50,394 nucleotides of DNA from Globisporangium splendens (lineage: Eukaryota; Oomycota; Peronosporomycetes; Pythiales; Pythiaceae): assembly GCA_006386115.1 (NCBI GenBank), contig VFIW01000054.1:388412-438805 (forward strand). Reading direction: 5' to 3'. How positions within the stretch are numbered: position 1 is the first letter of the stretch; the number at the start of each line of letters is the position of its first letter. Shown here one piece after another: positions 8,848 to 19,769 of this stretch. The notes beneath the pieces were generated by a model that was given only the letters and a program-made list of their open reading frames with translations, made no database searches and was not told where the DNA came from. The position numbers and the translations under genes are program-made.

Positions 8848-9706
8848 TGTCCCACTGTTGCTTTTGCTGGGTTCCTTTAGGTGCAACAAAGGTGCTGTGC
8901 AGATTCATACCCTTTTAGAAACGATCTGTTGCAAATTGACATTGCAGAGAGAATCAATGCGATACAGAAAGTTGACGGGAGTTGGCACAGCCAGACAAGC
9001 GCAGACAACTTCTCGGCAAGACTTACTGTAAAGAGGCTCCATGCATTGAATCCGCACACGCGGCTGTGACCTCAAAGAGCGAGCCGCACAGCTGTTGTGT
9101 TAAGGAGCAATCTGAGACTGGAAGAACCTTTATGCTGTAGTGTAATCCTGTGTTGTGTCTGACACGGTACATAGATTGAGAAATTTTTAGAACCTGCACA
9201 CGGGGTAGGATAAACTGGACATCAGTGAGGAGATGAGCGAATCGTTATTTTGATACCCTCTAGAAGCCGATCGAAAGCTGTTCATATTATTGAAGAGGGT
9301 GCATTCTTTTGGACATGATTGTTGACACAGTGACCGAGGCTCTTTGCAATCGCATTCAGTTCTCGCCTGGACTTGCTCTCAAAGGATTCTTGAAACTGAT
9401 GTGTGCGGCTCAATTCCTGTCTCTCTCGCTCCGTCCGCCTGCGGTGGAGAGCGTCAACTTTAGCCAGTGCAACAGAAGGTGCGAGCAGCCAAACCAGCTG
9501 GGGTCTCTTCCTGTCTCAGAAGAGAGGCCGAGTGCTCGAAAGAGTTGGCTCGCAGCCTGTGAGAGAACAATTGGCTCTGTGAGTCATATCCAATTGGCGA
9601 ATGGTGATGAAAAAAGACAAATGTGTTGTTGGTTTATCAGTGTTGCAGCAGGACTCATTCCAACTGCGCTGGTGGACTGCTTGAAGCAAATACTCTCTCG
9701 AGCGAT
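8848..9706. other. Intergenic region
   Basis: Spacer between two - strand M96 genes. Small ORFs on both strands lack family motifs; no repeats recognised. Confidence 0.6.
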
Positions 9707-11278
9707 TCACCTCGCTTGCCCCTGCCTCGACTGTGCCAGCAGCGTGGTCTCTAGCAGCTCACTCGTTGCGCTGACGTTCGTCGCTGTCGCCTGGAGCATG
9801 AACTTGGCGAGGTCTTTGTGACTCGCACTCAATGAGTTTTGTGATATCCACTCGTCTGTATTGCACACGGGTGTGATCACGCAGCAAGGTTGCAGCAGCG
9901 TGTAGTCGATCAGGTTTTCGCTGGACGGCTTTTTCAGGATCAGGTACCCTTTCTTGAGAAAACGCAGCCCTGGAGGCACAGGTGACTCGGCAAACTCGAC
10001 GGTCTCGATGGACGCCCGCCACACGACCACAATGCGGTTGGCCTCGATGTAGCGTTGAAAGATCTGGTGGACGCGGAACGTCGCGCTCTTGCTCCTCGAG
10101 TACAGCGACAAGTGAAAGCTCTCAGTGATCGTGTTCTCGGTTGCATCTATGTGCTGCCGCAAATACTTGATGTTAGCCTGAGTTCTGAGAAAGAGCGACG
10201 ATGAGCAGTCATGCAGCAGCGTACCTTTCGTGGGAACTCGTAGTGATAGGCGCGATGCGGTAGGCGCTCTTTCGTGGCCGAGAAGTGATCCCACACGGCA
10301 GCGCCGGTAGAATGCAGGTCGAACGGGAGGATGTGATTTGCAAACACCTCTAGGTGCGCGCCGTTCTGGTGATCGTAATGGATTTGAGCGTCGGAATACG
10401 CCGATTCCATTTGCGACAGGCCATTCGCGTCAAATATGGCGTCAATCTCAGCATACGAGTCGTGGATCCCCGTCGCCAGATCGTCAAAGATGTCTGCATC
10501 CGAGCGACAATCTCGTGATGTGAAGGCCATCCTTGGGGACTGGTAACGTGGCAAAATGACGTCGCTCATGTCCTAATAGCAGATACGTGGGTGTGCACTT
10601 GTTGAATAGAAAGGAGTGATGTCAGAAAAAAAGCCCCAGGCATCTCACCTTTCTGGATGCTATGCGTGCTAGGAATCTCTCCAGATGCCGCGCGATCTTG
10701 AGCTGTTTTTCCAATAGGAGTTTCAAGCGCACGTTCTCGCGCTCCAATCTTGCTCGTTCGTCTCCCTGACGGCGCGCAATGTCCCACCACGTTTGCACAG
10801 GGATTCTGCTATTGGTGGGCAACGATCCAAGTTGCCGCAACGCGGTCGAAGAAGACCCCATCGACCTGAACTTTTTGCTCCGCTTGGCTTTGATGCTGCA
10901 AAGCTGGGCCTCCAATTCAACAACTAGATTGCGCAGATAAATGAGTTCGCCTTTGCGACGATTCCGTGCTCGGTTCGGGTCCCAGGTGATGTTAACTTTG
11001 ATCTGATGAGACACTGGACCTCTCAGCTGTTTGCTGGGCTGCATTGTTGCCGTCTCGTCGTCTACGAAGCTCGAGATCGCCGCCAGATCTTCTGTTGACA
11101 ACTCGAATAGAGGAATCTGCTCGTGGATCATAGCCTCTCCATCGTCGTCCTGGATGCCTTCGTTGAAAGCATCTTGACTGTCATTTTGCGTGCATAATCC
11201 CTCAATAACGTCCAGAGTTGCTGCGAATGGCACGTCTGGTTGTACGGCTTCGTCATCGTCTCTGAAGGTGAACTCCAT
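9707..11278 (-). CDS. M96-type bZIP-like/START-like protein (474 aa, 3 exons)
   Basis: Exons 11278-10649, 10572-10225 and 10153-9707; introns of 76 and 71 bp, both phase 0 with GTGAG/GTACG donors and TAG/CAG acceptors. The start MEFTFRDDDEA is chosen from the ATG nearest the conserved acidic region and the initiator-like motif just upstream. bZIP-like helix at 98-128 (WDPNRARNRRKGELIYLR, then VVELEAQL), second helix at 163-205 (ERENVRLKLLLEKQLKIA), START-like domain from about 222: FANHILPFDLHSTGAAVW, then IFQRYIEANRIVVVWRASIE, and FLKKGYLILKKP. The C-terminal block is diverged (NVSATSELLETTLLAQ where others have SHQMIENVLLEQ). Confidence 0.85.
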
Positions 11279-11283
11279 CGTGT

Positions 11284-11300
11284 GCAAATGGAAAGTGAGG
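11284..11300 (-). promoter_or_regulatory. Initiator-like motif upstream of 9707-11278
   Basis: The - strand reads CCTCACTTTCCATTTGC, close to the oomycete initiator (TCATT-pyrimidines-ATTT). It is very near the ATG, so a downstream start or a very short leader must be considered. Confidence 0.35.
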
Positions 11301-11950
11301 TCGAACGATCCCGTGACTTTCCAATCGCTCTGACGCTGACTGATTTCGTGAAGTTCGCCCGTTTCTGCTTGGCACTGAACCCAACGAGCTGTCGCGACCA
11401 CAAACACGGTCTCTGGTGTTCCCAGAACATTTCACGTGGCAGACAACAAGTGGACTCTTCAACTGAGGAATCTTCTCAACAAGAGTTGTGAGACCACCAC
11501 GCAAGGGGTATTTCGTATTGTTTCTGCGCGAAACAAGCCCCATTTAAGCAGGAAGATGTGTCATTGTTTGCACAATCCGACTTGAAGTGCACACAACGTT
11601 TCAGTATGCTGTGTTGAATAATCCCAACAGCTCTTGGTGGCATTTGGGGTCATGGCACACGCCATGCGGGACGAGCACCGCATCGCTACACTCTGTGTGC
11701 TGGGGTGGCGATGCATCCTCTTCGAAGGCAGCATGGTGCAGCGCATCAGCTCGATCCGATGCGTTGGCAGCCGCTGGTGTCATTCCGAACACGAGGCTCG
11801 TCCAGCGATCTGCGCCGTGCAAAGAGGAAAGTTCGTGTGCACATAACTCTTCAGCGAGTTGTTTGGAGTGAATTCATGGGAACTAACCAACACTCGCAAT
11901 TATTCATTACTTTCATTGGTGTAGTTGCGTGATGCAATATGCTTTTAGCA
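11301..11950. other. Intergenic region
   Basis: No coding region or repeat that I can support; short ORFs on both strands have no recognisable motifs. Confidence 0.55.
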
Positions 11951-12294
11951 TCTTCGGAGACAGCCAAATGATTATAGCAGCCCAGAACGGGTTCTCTTCT
12001 ATACGTCAGACCAAGTTGCAGCCACTAGCAGTTCGGGTAAATCAAATCATCGCCAACTTTGCGTGGACCTCCTGGAATCACACAAAACGAGAACAAAACA
12101 AGATGGCCGATCTTCTCGCCAACACGGCAATGAACTCCAAGAGTGCGAAGATACTCACCGACGAATCGCGGGGAAATGATCAAGTTCTTATGTCCCAAGT
12201 CGCAGCTCTACTCGACAATGATATCGGTGCCATACCGTCAAAACTTAGAAACACCTCACTGTCAGCAGTGTTAATGAGACTCAGGAATTCTTAA
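11951..12294 (+). pseudogene. Partial RNase H-like segment (left arm)
   Basis: The reading frame enters from unrelated sequence at 11929 and carries only the second half of the domain: GDSQMIIAAQNGF (third catalytic Asp) and KREQNKMADLLAN (fourth catalytic Asp), ending at the TAA at 12292-12294. The first half (Glu region) is absent. It is the inverted partial copy of 12357-12965. Confidence 0.75.
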
Positions 12295-12700
12295 ACTGTA
12301 TGTAGATCATAAGTTCAATAGAATTACCTTCTCTCTCTCTCTGGTCTACATACAGTTTAAGAATTCCTGAGTCTCATTAACACTGCTGACAGTGAGGTGT
12401 TTCTAAGCTTTGACGGTGTGGCACCGATATCATTGTCGAGTAGAGCTGCGACTTGGGACATAAGAACTTGATCATTTCCCCGCGATTCGTCGGTGAGTAT
12501 CTTCGCAGTCTTGGAGTTCATTGCCATGTTGGCGAGAAGATCGGCCATTTTGTTTTGTTCTCGTTTTGTGTGATTCCAGGAGATCCACGCAAAGTTGGCG
12601 ATGATTTGATTTACCCGAACTGCTAGTGGCTGCAACTTGGTCTGGCGTATAGAAGAGAACCCGTTCTGGGCTGCGACAATCATTTGGCTATCTCCGAAGA
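11951..12700. repeat. Long inverted repeat (2 x 356 bp, 38-bp loop)
   Basis: Bases 11951-12306 are the reverse complement of 12345-12700 with only scattered substitutions and no indels over 356 bp. The spacer 12307-12344 ends in a (TC)n run. Both arms hold the same RNase H-like coding segment, read + on the left and - on the right. The left arm stops sharply at 11951 while the right copy continues to about 13050, so the left is a partial inverted duplicate of the right. Any transcript across it would fold into a roughly 350-bp duplex. Confidence 0.93.
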
Positions 12701-12965
12701 CTTCCGGTTTGACTTCACAGTGCTGTAGGTAGTGTGCACTGTATGCCAGGCCATCTTTCAGTGCGCTGCATTCGCACCAATTGTTCGTGACTTCCGGTCC
12801 CATGTACGCATAGCCGCATGCTTTGAGTTCCCATTTTTCCGGAGTAATGAACTCGAAGTGCTTTTCCAATTCCCGGAGCAAAGGTCGTTGACCTGGCGGG
12901 GCTGTGCGGCTAGCAATATGAGGTAGGAAGAGGTTGAGTTCTTGCTCCGTCAATGTTCGGCTCAT
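12357..12965 (-). pseudogene. RNase H-like retroelement remnant (202 codons open)
   Basis: ATG at 12965. Resembles the RNase H domain often labelled RVT_3. Visible: the Glu region (NWCECSALKDGL, about residue 85-95), GDSQMIVAAQNG with the third acidic residue (about 112), and KREQNKMADLLAN with the last Asp (about 160). Upstream, the same frame continues through a degenerate beta-1 region (TINPCGAAWATF, about 12970-13010) but is cut by a TAG immediately before the ATG, and the usual DGG/DGS first catalytic Asp is not visible. So the domain is incomplete and likely inactive. RNase H would digest the RNA strand of RNA:DNA hybrids. It is probably what is left of a non-LTR element or captured host-type RNase H; no reverse transcriptase is nearby. 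Confidence 0.65.
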
Positions 12966-14221
12966 CTATCGCCCGAGGAAGGTCGCCCAAGCAGCACCAC
13001 ATGGATTTATGGTGGCGTGCCGACCGATCCTGTTGACGTAGTTTGTTTACATCGGATCAGTCGGCGCCTCCCGATCCTCACAGTATGATCCTCGAGCCTG
13101 TGCACTCCACCAGTGATGGTCCCAGCGCAATGCGTTCGTGTTCGAAGATCGTCGTCCGCTTTCTCTTGTCCAACACGTACTCAGCTTCAAATCACGTTTG
13201 CTGCACACCTTCGGCACCAATGTCGATCATGTGCGGTCGATTCCGCATCCCTGACCAGCATTGTCAGCCGATTACGGCATGGTGGCAGCGATGGGATCAT
13301 CTCCCATCGCCTCCCACACTTGCTTGCAGCCCGCGACGTTACAAGATTTGTTTCAGTGAGATGTTACGACACCTCTTTGGGACTGGCTGCTGTTGTCACT
13401 AGTTGAAGCAGTCCATTTGCCTGGAGACTTAGGACTCTGTATTTATTGAGTTGAAGGCTGTTGAGACCCAAGGCTAATACGTTAATCGAGCCTATTTATT
13501 TCTATTGGTACCGTGCGTGAGCGGTTGTCTTTTCTACACTAATAACACATTTACGACATGGACACTCACCTAAACTACCGTAGAGGCGAAATGGCATCTA
13601 CTCCTTCGTCCACTGAATACCACCTCACCTCATGGCACATGAGAACGAGCTTTCCGTAGGTGGGCTTATCAGCAGCATGCAGACACATTGATATGTTAGT
13701 TTGGGACTGCTGTCAGCTACTACTGGCTATCTCAGCCCGATAGAGCACACGTTACATCCAATCAGTCAGTGAGTGCACAAAAACAAAAACGAACCCAACT
13801 TTGCTTGTTGCTGCGGTACAATCAGGAGGTCCACGCGATTGAACGATCAGAAGCGAAGGAAACAGTGTACAGTGGCTTTAGCAAGTTTGACTGGCCGTGT
13901 TCTTCTGTCACATCTTCGAGGAGCAGAATGTCCACCTGATCTAGCGGTCCAAACAGTGATTGCGGGATCCCTGCGACGAGAAATGATCTGCACCGCTGAT
14001 AGGCTGCGATCGTCTCAACGAGTTGGTACTCATTTACGTAAACGACTAAAATGTCCCCTGCAGGCATCGTCGTCTGTCCAGTAGAGAGAACGGTTCGATA
14101 CAACATCGTCTCGTTGTGTTCCCCACCGATTACCATTAAGTGCGCCTTGAGTGTTTAACAAAGGACCAATGCCACAACTCACTCTTTTGGTGCTTTTTCG
14201 CGAGCGCCAGCTCCAGACAGA
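12966..14221. other. Intergenic region
   Basis: Apart from the degenerate beginning of the RNase H-like domain up to about 13050, I see no gene. Short ORFs (for example around 13773-14136 on both strands) lack motifs. Confidence 0.55.
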
Positions 14222-14237
14222 CTCTCATTTCCAATTC
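14222..14237 (+). promoter_or_regulatory. Oomycete initiator motif of the solute-binding protein gene
   Basis: CTCTCATTTCCAATTC matches the oomycete core promoter initiator (TCATTY...WTTY) and lies about 75 bp before the ATG at 14309, a typical leader length. The leader ends in an A-rich stretch and AAGCACAATG. Confidence 0.6.
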
Positions 14238-14308
14238 TTCTCCCTCGTCCACAAGCTCCCAGCTCCATCTTTCGAAGCAAAAACGAAACAAAACAAAACA
14301 AAAGCACA

Positions 14309-15382
14309 ATGCGAGTTCTCACCGCCATTGCCTTCTTCTCGTCGCTCGTGATCGGCAGCACCAACGCTCTTCTGTCCCAGGAAGAGACCAAGACGATCGA
14401 TCAACTCTACCAAGATGCGATCAATGAAGGCGGCAAGCTCGTGCTTTATCACGGTGGTGACACGCCAACGCAGCAAGACGCCCTCAAGGCTTCATTCAAC
14501 GCGGCGTTCCCCAAGATCAACCTCACGCTCGTCGTTGACTACAGCAAGTACCACAACGTGCGCGTCGACAACCAGCTCGAGACGAACTCGCTCGTCCCAG
14601 ATGTCGTGGCGTTGCAGACGCTGCAAGATTTCCCACGCTGGAAAGAAGAAGGCAAGCTGTTGCACTACAGACCTGCCAACTTCTCGAAAATCAACGACAT
14701 CTTCAAGGACCCCAACGGCGCCTGGTTCGGCTACATCGTTTTCGGGTTCACGTACGGCTCCAACGCGACTACGCTCGGCAGCTTGTCAGCTCCAGTGACT
14801 CCACTCGACCTCACGGATCCAAAGTACAAGGGTCTCATCGCTTCGTCGTACCCTCACGACGACGACGCCGTCTTGTTCCTGTTCGCGAAGTACGTGGAGA
14901 AGTACGGCTGGGAGTGGGCTGCGAAGTTCGCTGCTCAAGATGTGTCGTTTAACCGCGGCTCCAACACCGCTGGTGAACTCGTCGCCGCTGGTAAGAAGGC
15001 TATCTCTGTTGGCGGTGGAGGTGACGTGAGCCCTGCTATCGCAGGCAACTACCCGTTCCTTGTATGGGGTCAACGCATCGCGATTATGAAGAAGGCGAAG
15101 AACGTTGCCGCGGCCAAGTTGCTCGTCAACTGGCTGCTGACCGAAGATTCGCAGAAGAAGCATGGATTCATGGGCTGGGGTGTGCGTAACGATATTGCGC
15201 CATGGAACGGCCAGACGAAGCAAGTCTGGGACGTTCCTCATGCGAACCTGGCCGAGTTCGCGAAGTTCATGGAGGACCGTGAGCGCGTGGAGATGTGGAA
15301 ACAGATCTTTGCGCTGTACTTTGGTGAAGTCCAAGGTGCGCCGTCTCCAGGCGTTCTGGGGTTGTACCCAGGCCGCAGCTAA
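14309..15382 (+). CDS. Secreted bacterial-type periplasmic solute-binding protein (357 aa)
   Basis: Intronless. Residues 1-20 form a signal peptide (MRV, hydrophobic AIAFFSSLVIG, small residues before about N19-A20). The mature protein reads as an ABC-transporter extracellular solute-binding protein of the Fe3+-type (AfuA/FbpA-like): GGKLVLYHGGDTPTQQDAL at the first strand, FPKINLTLVVDY, PDVVALQTLQDFPRW, a hinge-region FGFTYGSN, LTDPKYKGLIASSYP, and C-terminal KKAKNVAAAKLLVNWLLTEDSQ. In bacteria such proteins hand iron or other anions to a membrane transporter; a eukaryote has no periplasm, so export to the apoplast to bind a nutrient is an inference. Similar genes occur in Phytophthora and were probably gained from bacteria. 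Codons end strongly in C/G. It sits alone between M96 loci. Confidence 0.88.
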   Translation: MRVLTAIAFFSSLVIGSTNALLSQEETKTIDQLYQDAINEGGKLVLYHGGDTPTQQDALKASFNAAFPKINLTLVVDYSKYHNVRVDNQLETNSLVPDVVALQTLQDFPRWKEEGKLLHYRPANFSKINDIFKDPNGAWFGYIVFGFTYGSNATTLGSLSAPVTPLDLTDPKYKGLIASSYPHDDDAVLFLFAKYVEKYGWEWAAKFAAQDVSFNRGSNTAGELVAAGKKAISVGGGGDVSPAIAGNYPFLVWGQRIAIMKKAKNVAAAKLLVNWLLTEDSQKKHGFMGWGVRNDIAPWNGQTKQVWDVPHANLAEFAKFMEDRERVEMWKQIFALYFGEVQGAPSPGVLGLYPGRS

Positions 15383-15581
15383 ACGCATGAGCAACGACTA
15401 CTAGTGTGAGGAACGCACGCTGTCATACCGTCAACTCTTCACTCAGTCAGCTCTCACGATTCATTCACTGCCTTGCCTTTTCACACAATGCACTCACAGA
15501 ACCTCTTACTCTCTAACACTTCCAATAAACTAGTGTTCGAGCCAAACTGCATGTCCCTTTGCGTCTTGTCTACAGGTGGAA

Positions 15582-15989
15582 TGTAACACTTTATCTTGAG
15601 GAAGGCTTGATGCTTGGAAGGAATAATTGAAAGTGAATTGAGTAAGAGTTACAAAAATCAGAAAGAACAAAACTCACTCTTACTACTGCTGCTCAGCACT
15701 GCTATGAATCTTGATCTGTATATAAAACTCAATATAAGCTAATGCATTTCACTTGGTGACAATGAATCTTACACAGATATGCGCCTTGCGTCAGTTCTCC
15801 GCAATATTGAGATGCGCCAATTTCTGATATAAGATATCCACAATATTGACAATCTATTGGGCAATAATAAAAATTTTGACATTGACATGCACAGAGTTTA
15901 CATTGATATGCGCGGACAATCGCGCATTTTTAAATACTCTGACGTGTCAATACCCAGCAATCCAGTAGCTGGAAGCTACTTGCGTCACA
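15582..15989 (-). repeat. Solo LTR of family C
   Basis: 408 bp matching 5361-5733 nearly throughout, with an extra block of about 34 bp near 15848-15880 (AT-rich). Ends TGTAACAC on the left and GCGTCACA on the right. No internal element sequence lies beside it, so it is a solo LTR left by recombination between two LTRs. The flanks TGGAA and GTCAG do not form a target-site duplication, so either the ends have mutated or it arose differently. Confidence 0.85.
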
Positions 15990-16155
15990 GTCAGTCTACA
16001 AACCGAGGTGATAAACTAAAGTGAAAAGCCACTCCTCTGTTTATTTACCTGCTTGTTGCGCTATCTCAACGATCTGTTTATTGTATTTAGAATTTGTAGA
16101 TCACTAGCACAAACGACTGTGCTGTCATAATTCGTGGATTTAGACATGGATTGTT

Positions 16156-17693
16156 CTATGCACGGGTGCAGTCTACAAGGAGGCTCTCGAGGCGCTGATG
16201 CTCGGACGAATTTGCTGAGTTCCACGCTGGCACCACCTTGTTCGCAACAAGCTCCTGGTTCCAAATTCGTGCGTATTGAGGGCTCAACACGTCAGGCACC
16301 ATGGTTGAATACGTTTGCACGAGCGTCGAGCCGACGTCAGGGTCTCCGCATGACTGTTGCCGGCGCACGAATTTCCACTTCCGCTCTTGGATAACAAACC
16401 CTTGAGTAGGTTCTTCACGTGTATTCACTGGATCGATGTACGAGATCAAAAGGATGACCAATGTATCACCATCGGGTGCAAACGTGCGTCGCACGCGCCG
16501 AATGCGATGTGTGCCAGTTTCATTCGGATCAGTTGAGCGGATGTGATGCTTGTCCATAACCACACCTGGCAAGCCGCCGAAATGCTACGTCGTCGTCAAT
16601 ATAGGAGAATGAGCGAATATATATGAAAGGTCAACAGTGAGCAAACCTGTCGTAATGACGAGACAACGCACCTCAGTCACAAACTCCCAAGACTTGTCAC
16701 TCTCGCCACCCAAACAAAGCTGCAACGCCCGACTCGTGCACTCTTTTGGGAATGGCAGCTCTTCGCTCTCGACCATTCGCAGACCTGTAATATCCTTCGT
16801 GCCGAAATACGCAATTTCGGTCTTCCGGAAGGATCCGTTGTTCCGGTTCGGTACACACGTCTTCAACGCGCGAACGACGGTGTCGGTTTTCGCTTTCATG
16901 GCATCGGTGGCGGTCAGCAACTTTGCGTAGACGCTGTAATCATCTGGAGATTCCCCGAGTTCCGAGTACCATCTAGGAGGTAGAAGAATGCGCTCCACGC
17001 GCTACAAAATATCACCACAGCATATCCAGAAGTCAATGAAACGTCCCTGCTGAGATTTCAAAACCAGGGCAAAGCACCAGATCAAAAACAAAGACGCACC
17101 ATAGCGCTTGTGATTCGCATCTTGAGCTTCCGTTGCAGGCTTTTCGCAAATTTCTTCTGCTCTTGTGCGATGGAGAGCAGTCGCTTGTTCTCTCGCGTCG
17201 CCTGCTGAAGCTGTTCGAACTGATACTTTGCGCGTCGTTGCCACTGTATCGTGGCGATGGTTTGAGTTGGAACAGCACCTAACTCGACCAAGCCCCTCGT
17301 TGATCGTTGGAATATGGCGTCGAGCGTGACCACCTCGCGCCGAAGTAATTTCAACTCGTTGTTCCTTCGCTTGTAGGACGCAATGGATGTTGGCTTTGCT
17401 CTCAAGCGCGCTGTTGTTGAGCAGAACGCAGTGTTCGGGGTCGTTGACGCAGGAACTGCAGCTAGAATCTCGTGCACGCTACTGTCGGAATACTCGTCGG
17501 CCGCTGCCGCAAGCTCATCGTAACCAAAGCAGTCACCAGACAGGGCATCGATCTCACTGCCGCGCTGCGCGCTGGTCCCCGTAGCGCAGTCCCTTGACGC
17601 TTCGTGATCCGTACTCTGGTCGGCGGCGACAGTGTCCTCATGATCGCCAGGGCGTGTGTCCGATTGCACACGAGCCGCACTCTCCCCCAACAT
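16156..17693 (-). CDS. Divergent M96-type protein (450 aa, 3 exons)
   Basis: Exons 17693-17100, 17001-16672 and 16584-16156; introns of 98 and 87 bp, phase 0 with GTGCG donors. Intron positions are those of the other family members, which supports homology although sequence similarity is weak. N-terminus acidic; the helix at about 105-130 (SYKRRNNELKLLRREV) keeps LLRREV but not the N-x-x-x-A-x-x-x-R pattern; second helix 155-190 (ENKRLLSIAQEQKKFAKSL). The C-terminal region is START-like only by position: ELGESPDDYSVYAKLL, LQLCLGGESDKSWEF, then RIRRVRRTF and TLVQTYSTMVPDVL. Start at MLGESAAR; an earlier in-frame ATG is possible. The nearest relative is the broken copy at 18229-19769. Confidence 0.72.
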
Positions 17694-18228
17694 TGCGAAG
17701 ACTAGGCAAGTGACGTCGACGTGGAGCTGTTGATTAAAAAGTGCCGTGGCGACCAAAGAAACCAACGACCGATTACGCTACATTCAGAGCACGGATGATT
17801 ACCAAGTCGATTGCTGAAAAGAGGGGTGCATTCGGTTAAAAAAAATCACGGTATTAGTAACTCGATTGATCAACCTCGCGTGCGTTTGCCGAGCCGATAC
17901 GACTGCTCAAATGGAATTTGCGTCTCGTTCGTGAATGCGATTCCCACGGCAGCCAGCATTCTCCAGTGGAGCTCCACAAATCTCGTCAGCACTCGATGTT
18001 TATAGTCGTGACACTGGTCCAATTGCGATGAAAAATGGATCATGGTCATCGAGAGGCAAGAACGAGTTGCGACAGCTCTTTGCGCATTCGTTTTGGAATT
18101 GCAGTTTTGGGTCGCTTATCCTCAGCGACTGCGAACCCAAAGCTCGCGGCGACATTACACTTGTGCATACTTTCTGATTTTCCAGCAAAATTCACAATTG
18201 AGAAAATCTCCGCTGGTACTGCCGCCGT
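17694..18228. other. Intergenic region
   Basis: Spacer between two related - strand loci; nothing recognised. Confidence 0.6.
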
Positions 18229-19769
18229 CTATAGCTTGTTGCTGTCTACGAGGAAATCCATGAGCTGTTGATGTTCGGATGAGCTCGCCGCGTCGCGCGG
18301 TGGGATCACAATGCTCACGAGGATGTCCTTGTTCCAGTGTGCAGTGCTTACAAGACTCCAGGCACCATCGTCGAGTACGTTTGCACAAACGTCGAGGCTG
18401 TGGTGGGATCTTCGCACGCCTGGCGTTGGTGCAGGATTTTCCACTCCCGCTCTAGAAGTGCACACTCTTGTGCATCGCACTCCCCAATTGTCGACTCCAC
18501 CGGGTCAGTGTACGAAGTGTACAAGGGTAACTGAGGCATCAATATCGAGTGTAAACATGCGACGCACGCGCTGATTGCGGTAAATGCCCGACTCAATCGC
18601 GGTGGCCAAGCTCGCGTGACGCTTGTCCATGGCTGCACCCGGCAAGACGCCAAAATTCCTTATCGACAGAGCAGCAAAGAAGAGCAATGTGAGTATAGGA
18701 AGAGCATTGACGGAGAAACTAATATGACAGAGTGACTGGTCCGCGTGTCTTGACTTCATACTCCCAACTTGCGTCATTGTCGCCGCCCAAGCAAAACTGC
18801 AGCGCTCGGCTCGTCTGCTCTCGAGAGAATGGCAGCTCTTCGCTCGTGAGCAACTGCGCACATAAGAGGTCCTGCGAGTCAAAATACGCGATTTTTGATT
18901 CTCGAAACGATCCATTGCCTCCATCCGGTATCCGCGTCTGCAGGATGCGAACGACGTCGTCGATGTCTGCGTTCATGGCATCTGTGACAACCAGCAGCTT
19001 TGCGTAGACGCTGCAATCATCTGGAGACTCCCCAAGCTCCAAGTGCTTCCAAGCAGGCAGAAGACTGAGCTCAACAAGCTGAACCAGCAGCCACCAAATA
19101 CGATGTCATATGCCAGTGAAGTAGCTCAGCATAAAATACAAAATCACACACCGTAGCACGTGCGATGCGCGTCCCGAGAACACGCTGCAGCCCTTGCGTA
19201 AGTTTCTCCTGCTGTCGTACGATGAACCGCAGTCGCTCGCTCTCTTTCGCTGCGTGCTGGAGCGTTGTGAATTGATGCCGGGCGTGCGCTTGCCTGCAGT
19301 GGGTCGAGATCATTTGTCTGGTGAGTGTTTGTACCATCAAGTGCGCCAGTCAACCGCTCGATTATGGCTTCAAGCTTGCTTACCTGGCGCGGCGTCGCAG
19401 CAATGTCGTCTCCTGTTTCCTTCGCTCGAGAGTCGACTTTGGCTTCATTCCTTTCAAACTCGGCTTTGCTCCATGAATCTCATCGGGATACGCCGGTGAT
19501 AAGTTCTCGGCAGGTGGTGTTTCGACAGCTCCATTTAGCGCCTCATTCCGAATGCTTTGAGAACAATCGTCAGATCCTTCCAACGCAGCTAGATCATGAA
19601 AGTCAACGCACCAGTCGTCCATGAACGCACCAAACACGACGTCGGCCACATCCAGTGCGCTCGTCTCCATCGAGCAATCCGGCGAACTCTCGACGGTCTC
19701 ATTGCAACTGCCGCTCGCCAGCACTGAGGCGCGCACCAGGGGCTGGAACTGACTCGCATCTGGTGCCAT
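18229..19769 (-). pseudogene. Divergent M96-type pseudogene, sister of 16156-17693
   Basis: Same architecture as its neighbour (ELGESPDDCSVYAKLL, LQFCLGGDNDASWEY, LPGAAMDKRHASL, TFVQTYSTMVPGVL, SSSEHQQLMDFLVD). Start ATG near 19769. Intron 1 is 19151-19079. In the last exon two single-base frameshifts are clear, near 18520 (after SVTLV) and near 18355 (after MVPGVL). In the first exon the frame meets TAA at 19380-19382; the coding-like continuation is in another frame until about 19290. This could be two compensating indels or use of a new 90-bp intron (19383-19294; GTAAGC donor, CTGCAG acceptor). The donor of the last intron is uncertain. With the C-terminal breaks it is probably non-functional. 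Confidence 0.72.

Noticed and set aside
12307..12344. Possible CRISPR-like or satellite structure around the inverted repeat
   Set aside because: There is one pair of long arms with a single short loop and a TC run; no regularly spaced repeats exist.
15577..15994. Target-site duplication around the solo LTR
   Set aside because: Five bases on either side (TGGAA, GTCAG) do not match, so none is claimed.
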